Of a stretch of DNA of 6,712 bases, positions 1 to 5,456 are shown in pieces. The first letter of the stretch is position 1. Each line of letters starts with the position of its first letter. Origin of the DNA: Candidatus Cloacimonadota bacterium (GTDB lineage: Bacteria; Cloacimonadota; Cloacimonadia; JGIOTU-2). The DNA is taken from contig JAGHCS010000156.1 in NCBI GenBank assembly GCA_021160355.1, positions 1 through 6,712 on the forward strand, in the 5' to 3' direction. The notes below the pieces were generated by a model, which saw only the letters and a list, made by a program, of their open reading frames with translations, was not told the origin of the DNA and searched no databases. The position numbers and the translations under genes are program-made.

Positions 1-2136
1 CTGCTGCAACTTGAACAGATTCATTATTATGAACAGGATGAAACCAGACCTTTAAAACATCAAACTTATATTGAGAGACTTGAACTTGCCAAAAAAAACC
101 AGCTTATATTATTCGTTATTATCATTTCTGCACTCTTGCTTATTTTATTTATTCTCATTTTTTTGAAAAGCAAACACTCAGAAAAACGGATGCAACTGGT
201 TATTGATGAACAAACGAAAGATCTTAAAGAAACAAATCTTAAACTAGAGCATGAAATCAAGGAAAAAGCAGAAAGCGAGGAGAAATTCAGGACGATTTAT
301 GAGAATGCTCCTGTTATGATCAATGCATTTGATGAAAATGGGAAATGTCTCCTTTGGAATAAAGAATGTGAAAATCAGTTAGGTTGGTCAAAAGAAGAGC
401 TGAACAATTCTGAAGATCCCTTATCTCTTATTTATCCAAATATAAAGGATAAAGATCAAGTTCTTAAATGGATTAAAATAGCTGATGGCAAATTTAATGA
501 AAATATAGCAACTGCCAAAGATGGTTCAATTAAGATTCAGATGTGGTCAAACTATAGACTTGCTCCTAGTTTCTGCCTTTGTGTAGGATACGATATTACT
601 GATCAAAAAAAGTCTGAGAATGATCTCAAGGAAAGTAAGGAACGATACAAACAATTGATTAATAATTCTCCTTCTTTGATACTTGAAATCGATTCAGAAA
701 CCTATGAAATTATAAGTTGCAATCCAGCGATGGCAAAAAGTTTGGATTCTACAATCAAAGATGTAGTTGGAAAGAATATTCGGGAATTACTTCCAAAAGA
801 TATATTCATGAGAAGGTTGGAGATCGTAAGAAAAGCTTTAGCTGAAAATAAAACTTTCACTTTTGAAGATTCAAATCATGGGCGTTTTTTCTTTAATACA
901 GGGATACCTATAATTACAGCTGATCGCAAAACTCTTCAAATAGTATCCTATGATATTACTGATCGTAAAAAAACTGAAATTGCACTCAAAGAAAGTGAAG
1001 CATTACTTAAGTCCTTGATATACAATATTCCGCTTGAATTTTATGCACGGGATAAAGATCGAAAAGTATTCATGCAAAGTTCTCGTTCAATAGGGAAGTG
1101 GGGTGATCTTTATGGTACGACCGTGGATTATTATTCTATAGATAATTCAATAAAAAAATTGTGGAATAAATGGTTGAACTCAGCTTATGCAGGACAGGAT
1201 GTCGAAGGCGAGTATGATATTTATATAAATGATGAATTGCATCACATGAAAACCATTCTTGCACCCATTAAGAGAGATAATGAGATAATTGGAGTTCTAG
1301 GGACAGATATTGATATTACTGAAATGAAAGAGAGTGAGAACAAGTTATTGATCATGAAAGACGATCTTGAGAATATGGTTGAAGCAGAAATCGAAAAAAG
1401 AAAAGCACAACAGGAACTACTTATCCAAAAATCTAAGCTGGAATCGCTTGGACAACTCGCCGCAGGTATTGCGCACGAGATCAATCAGCCAATTGGTTTG
1501 ATAGCACTCGGGATGGATAATATTTCTGAAAGATTGAAATCCGGGAGTGATGTTTCTGCTACATATTTGAATGAAAAAATAGATAAATTTTTCAAATATA
1601 TTGAACGAATACGCCAGATAATTGACCATATAAGTACATTCTCAAGAGATCAAAAAGATATAACTTTTGATGAAGTGGATATTAACATTATTATTGATCA
1701 GGCACTCACTATGATCAAGTTGCAATATGAAGCTCATGATATACACTTTGAAACTCACCTTGAAGAAAATCTTCCAATGATACTGGGCAACTCATTCAAG
1801 ATAGAGCAGGTTCTTTTAAACCTTCTATCCAATTCTCATGACGCCCTTGAGGCAAAGACGAACACTCATGTGGATTTCCAAAAAACGATTACAATTAAAA
1901 CTTGTAAAAAGGGTAAATATATAATTATTGAATTCACAGATAACGGAATTGGTATGTCTCCAAGAGAGTTAGAGAGCATTTTTGATCCTTTCTATACAAC
2001 AAAAGAATCCGGGGCGGGAACAGGTTTGGGTTTATCTATATCTTATGGTATTCTCGAAGATATGAAAGCAGATATATCAGTAAAGAGTGTTCCTGGAGAA
2101 TTTACGACTTTTACAATAAAATTTCAATCTTGTTGA
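1..2136 (+). CDS. Membrane-bound PAS-PAS-PAS sensor histidine kinase (5' end outside window)
   Basis: This is a sensor kinase that autophosphorylates a histidine and should pass the phosphate to a response regulator, most likely the NtrC-type protein encoded downstream. The frame is open from base 1 with no stop, so the gene starts upstream; TTG 136 lies inside the membrane segment and is not the start. Counting residues from base 1: a membrane helix (about 35-55), a charged coiled coil (57-92), three PAS domains each closing with a D-I-T motif (residues 198, 318 and 438), a second coiled coil (about 443-480), then the HisKA H-box with HEINQP (His492). The HATPase domain follows, with its N-box (Asn611 region), DNGIGM (from 647), FDPFYTTK (from 661) and GAGTGLGLS (from 671). 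All catalytic motifs are intact. The residues before the helix could be the end of an extracytoplasmic sensor. The ligand is unknown. It ends in TGA after a complete HATPase fold. Confidence 0.95.
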   Translation: MLQLEQIHYYEQDETRPLKHQTYIERLELAKKNQLILFVIIISALLLILFILIFLKSKHSEKRMQLVIDEQTKDLKETNLKLEHEIKEKAESEEKFRTIYENAPVMINAFDENGKCLLWNKECENQLGWSKEELNNSEDPLSLIYPNIKDKDQVLKWIKIADGKFNENIATAKDGSIKIQMWSNYRLAPSFCLCVGYDITDQKKSENDLKESKERYKQLINNSPSLILEIDSETYEIISCNPAMAKSLDSTIKDVVGKNIRELLPKDIFMRRLEIVRKALAENKTFTFEDSNHGRFFFNTGIPIITADRKTLQIVSYDITDRKKTEIALKESEALLKSLIYNIPLEFYARDKDRKVFMQSSRSIGKWGDLYGTTVDYYSIDNSIKKLWNKWLNSAYAGQDVEGEYDIYINDELHHMKTILAPIKRDNEIIGVLGTDIDITEMKESENKLLIMKDDLENMVEAEIEKRKAQQELLIQKSKLESLGQLAAGIAHEINQPIGLIALGMDNISERLKSGSDVSATYLNEKIDKFFKYIERIRQIIDHISTFSRDQKDITFDEVDINIIIDQALTMIKLQYEAHDIHFETHLEENLPMILGNSFKIEQVLLNLLSNSHDALEAKTNTHVDFQKTITIKTCKKGKYIIIEFTDNGIGMSPRELESIFDPFYTTKESGAGTGLGLSISYGILEDMKADISVKSVPGEFTTFTIKFQSC

Positions 2137-2177
2137 AGCAATAGAATCATTTTTGTTACTTTTTTGCAACAACTGTT

Positions 2178-2195
2178 CGAAATCGACCAATTACA
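2178..2195 (+). repeat. Direct repeat copy A, candidate activator binding site
   Basis: The 18-mer CGAAATCGACCAATTACA recurs at 2270-2287 with a single mismatch (C versus A at position 11). The copies are 92 bp apart start to start. Both lie upstream of the sigma-54 promoter, where enhancer sites for NtrC-type activators usually sit; this copy is centred about 186 bp before the predicted transcription start. The repeat is seen directly. The role as upstream activating site is inferred. Confidence 0.6.
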
Positions 2196-2269
2196 GACAA
2201 AAAACATAAATGACAATATAGATGAGGGTTGTGGAATATTAGCTGATATCATATAATAAAAAAATTGAC

Positions 2270-2287
2270 CGAAATCGAACAATTACA
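2270..2287 (+). repeat. Direct repeat copy B, candidate activator binding site
   Basis: CGAAATCGAACAATTACA is the second copy of the 18-mer at 2178-2195, centred about 94 bp upstream of the predicted sigma-54 transcription start. Here the repeat is embedded in a dyad, AATTG (2263-2267) and CAATT (2280-2284) separated by 12 bp, which fits a dimeric Fis-type HTH protein. Copy A keeps only the right arm of this dyad. Function as an activator site is inferred. Confidence 0.6.
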
Positions 2288-2345
2288 CAATAGGAGAAAA
2301 TATATAAATTTCACTAATTGGCTATGGGCAAGCGAGTTAACGTAT

Positions 2346-2362
2346 TTGGCACGTAATTTGCT
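2346..2362 (+). promoter_or_regulatory. Sigma-54 (RpoN) -24/-12 promoter
   Basis: TTGGCACGTAATTTGCT matches the sigma-54 consensus (TTGGCACG, four bases, TTGCT/A) at every conserved position. The invariant GG is at 2348-2349 and the GC at 2360-2361, 12 bp apart as required. The predicted transcription start is near 2373, only 7-16 nt before the candidate start codons of the pseudo-receiver gene. Such promoters need an AAA+ activator, and one is encoded 470 bp downstream. Confidence 0.9.
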
Positions 2363-2379
2363 ATTATTAAGGAAAACGG

Positions 2380-2724
2380 ATGCTTCATATGAATATACTT
2401 TTAGTAAACTTTGTTAATGATCAGTTCGCTGAGCTTAATGAATTCTTGAATACTCAGGGTTATAGAGTATATTCTGCTGAAAATGATCTGGAAGCCGTTC
2501 AAATTCTCAATAATACACACATGGATGAGGTGGTAGTGCACTTTACCAAAATTATGAATATCGGATTGATTAACTATATGAATCATAATTTCTCTGATAT
2601 TCGTGTATTATTGGTAACAAATAATTATGTTGAACAGGCAATATCCGTTATTAAAAGTACTGCATGTGAAATAATTCATGAACCTTTTACACTCACTACT
2701 TTTAGGCATGCACTAGAGAATTAG
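2380..2724 (+). CDS. Degenerate single-domain receiver (pseudo-receiver)
   Basis: This is a stand-alone protein of 114 residues (111 if it starts at ATG 2389) with the size and pattern of a CheY-like receiver but without its chemistry. Aligned with the receiver of the next gene, the acidic pair D10-D11 is N10-F11, the phosphoacceptor Asp54 is His54, and the conserved Lys of the K-P-F motif is Glu101 in H-E-P-F. The switch Thr (T80) is kept, as is the T-Q-G at residues 25-27. There is no output domain. It therefore should not be phosphorylated in the usual way and may act by binding, for example to the activator encoded next or to the kinase; that is inference. It is the first gene after the sigma-54 promoter. 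With transcription starting near 2373, the AGGA at 2370-2373 would not be in the mRNA, so ATG 2389, preceded by CGGA (2377-2380), may be the true start. Confidence 0.8.
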   Translation: MLHMNILLVNFVNDQFAELNEFLNTQGYRVYSAENDLEAVQILNNTHMDEVVVHFTKIMNIGLINYMNHNFSDIRVLLVTNNYVEQAISVIKSTACEIIHEPFTLTTFRHALEN

Positions 2725-2815
2725 GTCAAATGAAAATACCTATAAGATTTCGTTACGTTGGCTCGACTTATCCAATCAAGCGAAGGAATTTCGGGGAGAA
2801 AGGTTAGCTTTCTCT

Positions 2816-4180
2816 ATGGAAGAACTTAAAATCCTTATTTTGGATGATGAAAAGGAATATCGTGAGGGAATCGAGGAGTATTTATTAACGCAGGGTTTCA
2901 CTGTTTTTCATGCAGAGAAGCCCTCGGAGGGATTTCGAATTTTAAAAAAAGAACCGTGCGACATTGTGATACTTGATATCAGGTTGCCGGAAATGAACGG
3001 CGTTCATGTTCTTCGTAAAATTAAGAAATCCTATCCGGAAACTGAGATCATAATGATCACAGCACATGGAGATATGGAAAGTGTTATAGAATCGTTAAGA
3101 TATGGAGCTTCGGATTTCTTTACGAAACCATTTCGATTACTGGATTTGAAAACTGCCATAGAAAGAACAAAAAGATTCATTGCTCTACAGAATAAGATTA
3201 CTGGTTTGAAATTACAATATGATCATCTCATCTCACAAATAAAAGATGCTGATGGGACGACTATAATCGGTAAGAGTAAGGCAATGAAGGATATATTGAA
3301 TTTGATGAAAAAGGTTGCAGAAACTGATAATACTACAATTCTCATTACAGGTGAAAATGGTACTGGAAAAGAAATTGTTGCGAATGGAATTCATGCGTTA
3401 AGCAAACGAAGGGATCATAATTTTTTGGGTATCAACTGCAGCTCGATACCTGATAACCTGTTTGAAACAGAATTTTTTGGACACACAAAAGGTGCATTCA
3501 CTGGAGCGATCGCACATAAATCGGGATATTTTGAGGTTGCCAACCACGGCACAATATTTTTAGACGAGATCTGCGATATGCCCAAATATATGCAGACTAA
3601 ACTTCTGAGAGTTCTGGAGGGGAATATTTTCAGAAGGGTCGGAAGCAATAGAGATATAAAATTTGATGTGCGTGTCATATCAGCAACTAATCAGGACATT
3701 GATTCTCGTGTGAAAGAGCATGAATTTAGAGAAGATCTGCTGTATCGTCTTAATACATTCCGTATTCATATTCCCCCCCTGAGGGATAGAAAGGATGATA
3801 TTAAACTGCTGCTGGATTATTTTATAAAAATCTATTCCAAAAAGTTAAAAAAATCCATCAAAAACGTGAGTAATCGTGTTTATGATTATTTGTTCAAGTA
3901 TGAATTTCCGGGGAATGTGCGGGAATTACGAAATATGGTAGAAAGGGCTTTGATACTGTGCGATAATTCGACATTGCGGCTAGAACATTTTTCACTTCTT
4001 GCAGGGAAGGAACAAGATGTAGATGAGGATACATTGGATCTCACTTTGCTGGATAAAAAAGAGAAAGAGATGATCATAAAAGCGCTAGGGAGATCAGGAA
4101 ACAATAAAACAAATGCAGCAAAATTATTGAATATTTCCCGCTCAGCGCTTAATAGGAAAATAGAAAAATATAAATTGTAG
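2816..4180 (+). CDS. NtrC-family sigma-54-dependent response regulator
   Basis: This 454-residue protein is a full-length bacterial enhancer-binding protein. The receiver (1-120) has the acidic pair D10-D11, phosphoacceptor D54, T82 and K104. The AAA+ domain (about 145-385) has Walker A GENGTGKE (179-186, Lys185), the sigma-54-contacting GAFTGA loop (226-231), Walker B with D250-E251, and the R-E-D-L-L-Y-R-L-N motif. The C-terminal 50 residues form a Fis-type helix-turn-helix. It should bind enhancer DNA and use ATP to open sigma-54 holoenzyme promoters when phosphorylated, presumably by the kinase upstream. The candidate binding sites are the repeats at 2178 and 2270, which would make it autoregulated. 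It lies 91 bp after the pseudo-receiver with no clear terminator between, so the two are probably cotranscribed. Its purine-rich Shine-Dalgarno (GGGGAGAAAGG, 2793-2803) ends 12 nt before ATG, an unusually long gap, but no better start exists. Confidence 0.96.
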   Translation: MEELKILILDDEKEYREGIEEYLLTQGFTVFHAEKPSEGFRILKKEPCDIVILDIRLPEMNGVHVLRKIKKSYPETEIIMITAHGDMESVIESLRYGASDFFTKPFRLLDLKTAIERTKRFIALQNKITGLKLQYDHLISQIKDADGTTIIGKSKAMKDILNLMKKVAETDNTTILITGENGTGKEIVANGIHALSKRRDHNFLGINCSSIPDNLFETEFFGHTKGAFTGAIAHKSGYFEVANHGTIFLDEICDMPKYMQTKLLRVLEGNIFRRVGSNRDIKFDVRVISATNQDIDSRVKEHEFREDLLYRLNTFRIHIPPLRDRKDDIKLLLDYFIKIYSKKLKKSIKNVSNRVYDYLFKYEFPGNVRELRNMVERALILCDNSTLRLEHFSLLAGKEQDVDEDTLDLTLLDKKEKEMIIKALGRSGNNKTNAAKLLNISRSALNRKIEKYKL

Positions 4181-4190
4181 GAGAAGATGT

Positions 4191-4295
4191 ATGAACAGAA
4201 TACTTCTGATCAGTGTGATTGTATCATTAGTAATCATTGCTGGTGGTATTATAGGTTTTTTCCTCAAAAGAAAAACCGATCTCGATATAAAATAG
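4191..4295 (+). CDS. 34-residue single-pass membrane peptide
   Basis: A short gene that common ORF cut-offs skip. ATG 4191 is preceded by AGGAG (4179-4183) with a 7-nt gap; this site overlaps the TAG stop of the activator gene, so the two are translationally packed. The product starts M-N-R, continues with an unbroken hydrophobic stretch (about residues 4-25) containing A-G-G-I-I-G, and ends with K-R-K and a short polar tail (T-D-L-D-I-K). This is a typical one-helix membrane peptide with basic flanks on both sides. A hairpin terminator follows the stop codon directly. I do not recognise a family. From its position it could tune the kinase or report on the envelope, but that is only inference. 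A competing frame from ATG 4187 gives 38 polar, cysteine/tryptophan-rich residues with no protein-like character, and I prefer the 4191 frame. Confidence 0.65.
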   Translation: MNRILLISVIVSLVIIAGGIIGFFLKRKTDLDIK

Positions 4296-4331
4296 AATAC
4301 TGAAATACTAACTCAGAAAATCAGTATTTTT
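4296..4331 (+). terminator. AT-rich hairpin terminator after the regulatory operon
   Basis: AATACTGA (4296-4303) pairs with TCAGTATT (4321-4328) around a 17-nt loop, and a run of T (4327-4331) follows. The stem begins directly after the stop codon of the micropeptide. It is only 8 bp and AT-rich, so its strength is uncertain. Its position between a regulatory operon and an exported-protein gene supports the call. Confidence 0.5.
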
Positions 4332-4332
4332 C

Positions 4333-4360
4333 TTGACAAGCCCTTATATAAAAATATCCA
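4333..4360 (+). promoter_or_regulatory. Possible housekeeping promoter of the secreted-protein gene
   Basis: TTGACA at 4333-4338 is a perfect -35 hexamer that begins at the end of the preceding terminator T-run. The only hexamer at normal spacing is TATCCA (4355-4360, 16-bp spacer), which is a poor -10. A better TATAAA (4347-4352) is far too close. The -35 is clear; the -10 is doubtful. A good Shine-Dalgarno, GGAGG (4377-4381), and ATG 4386 follow. Confidence 0.35.
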
Positions 4361-4385
4361 GTATTCAAAACATGCTGGAGGCAGT

Positions 4386-5399
4386 ATGAAAAAGCAATTT
4401 ATATTATTAGTATTTCTATTCTTTTTTATTACAATACCGCTGTGTGCACAATCAATAATCTGGGAAGAAAATTTTACTACAAACCCGGGCACATGGACAC
4501 TGGATTCAAACTGGAGCATTCAAAATGGTGCTCTTATGCTGAGCTGGTCACCAATAATTACCCCTTACGATTTAAGCGCCACATCTCCATTTATTAATTT
4601 GCCACTGAATGTGGGCAACTTAACAGTTTCTCAATTTATTGATGAATATTCAACTAATACAGGGGAGGTGACAAACATTGAATTAATCCTTCCAGGGAGC
4701 TCAGAGATACTCTGGAGTTTTGACCTGGTTGGTAATAATTGGGGTTATTCTGGTGGCAAAGATATCAGCTTTTCATTATATCCTTATGCAGGACAGCAGG
4801 TTCAGATTAGGTTTCGAAGCTATGGGGGTAGTACTTATAACTTTAATTATTGGTATATTTATAATGTTTCAATTAACGCTTCACTCGACCATGATCTCGC
4901 AGCGACTACCATATCCGGTAATAATGTCCTTAATGTCGGTCAGCAAGGTTCATGGAATGTGACTGTCAAAAACACTGGACTGAATACTGAATCCAATTAT
5001 GAAGTAAATCTTATGCGAGAGCCAGGTATTGTGCTGGGTACCACTTTCGCTTCTGCTCCTCTTGCTCCCGATCAGCAAGTGGTCTATCCATTTAACTGGA
5101 CTCCGGACATAAGTGAAGTGGTAAATCTTTACGGACAGGTAATTCTGCCTGGTGACGAATTCATAGACAATAATACTACCAATCCTTTGTTGGTAAATAT
5201 TTATCCTGATGATCCTATAAATGTGCTTGTCTGGGATAATGATAACGCCTCTGATATTGATGGAATCGGCACACAGGTATTCATTGAAGACGCACTTACC
5301 GCAAATAATGTAACGTGTGATACATATACATATCTGCCGACTGATCTTACACCATACGATGCAATATTTGTTGCTCTTGGCATATATTGCGTTGGCTGA
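4386..5399 (+). CDS. Secreted multidomain surface protein, N-terminal part up to an in-frame TGA
   Basis: Exported protein of 337 residues before the TGA stop. It starts at ATG 4386, 4 nt after GGAGG. A signal peptide (M-K-K, hydrophobic core, cleavage probably at L-C-A/Q near residue 21) is followed by three segments. The first is a beta-rich jelly-roll-like module (about 24-165), starting I-I-W-E-E-N-F and rich in W, Y and N, as in the MAM/laminin-G-like adhesive modules of FCB surface proteins. The second is a CARDB-like module (about 168-275) with N-V-T-V-K-N-T-G. The third is the first half of an alpha/beta domain (from about 277, N-V-L-V-W-D-N-D) that resembles the ThuA/glutamine-amidotransferase-like modules of such proteins. 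Translation stops inside this domain, right after a beta strand (Y-D-A-I-F-V-A-L-G) and C-V-G. Without readthrough the product lacks half a domain and its sorting signal. Domain names are from memory of the families and moderately certain. Confidence 0.8.
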   Translation: MKKQFILLVFLFFFITIPLCAQSIIWEENFTTNPGTWTLDSNWSIQNGALMLSWSPIITPYDLSATSPFINLPLNVGNLTVSQFIDEYSTNTGEVTNIELILPGSSEILWSFDLVGNNWGYSGGKDISFSLYPYAGQQVQIRFRSYGGSTYNFNYWYIYNVSINASLDHDLAATTISGNNVLNVGQQGSWNVTVKNTGLNTESNYEVNLMREPGIVLGTTFASAPLAPDQQVVYPFNWTPDISEVVNLYGQVILPGDEFIDNNTTNPLLVNIYPDDPINVLVWDNDNASDIDGIGTQVFIEDALTANNVTCDTYTYLPTDLTPYDAIFVALGIYCVG

Positions 5400-5429
5400 G
5401 GTACGACACCTCCAGGTTCCGTCGGAACC
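5397..5429 (+). promoter_or_regulatory. In-frame TGA with SECIS-like tandem hairpins
   Basis: The TGA at 5397-5399 follows TGC-GTT-GGC, so recoding would give C-x-x-U. A first hairpin is GAGGT (5398-5402) with ACCTC (5408-5412), loop ACGAC. A second is GGTTCC (5415-5420) with GGAACC (5424-5429), loop GTC. The second loop starts 21 nt after the TGA with G in first place. Bacterial SECIS elements, as I recall their general rules, have an apical loop about 16-37 nt after UGA with a G in the first two loop positions. Structure and spacing fit; function is inferred. Confidence 0.45.
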
Positions 5430-5456
5430 CCTGATCAAACAACTTTATTAAATTAT

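Noticed and set aside
2153..2172. TTGTT/AACAA inverted repeat after the kinase gene as a terminator.
   Set aside because: Five AT-rich pairs with a 10-nt loop and no T-run after the stem; not convincing.
2134..2256. Frame stays open for 39 codons after the kinase TGA, up to TAA 2254-2256, as if TGA might also be read through here.
   Set aside because: The HATPase domain is complete at the TGA, no hairpin follows it, and the extension overlaps repeat copy A in the regulatory gap. TGA is best taken as a real stop here, which also argues against a global recoding of TGA.
2758..2773. TTGGCTCG-ACTT-ATCC before the activator gene resembles a second sigma-54 promoter.
   Set aside because: The -24 part is fair but the -12 part is ATCC instead of TTGC, lacking the essential G of the GC pair.
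4187..4303. ATG 4187 frame of 38 codons overlapping the micropeptide.
   Set aside because: The product is an unstructured mix rich in W, Y, C and N, while the 4191 frame gives a clean membrane helix with better Shine-Dalgarno spacing.
4950..5438. Long - strand open frame of 162 codons across the surface-protein gene.
   Set aside because: It lies antisense to clear protein domains, has no recognisable motif or Shine-Dalgarno, and has the composition of a shadow frame.
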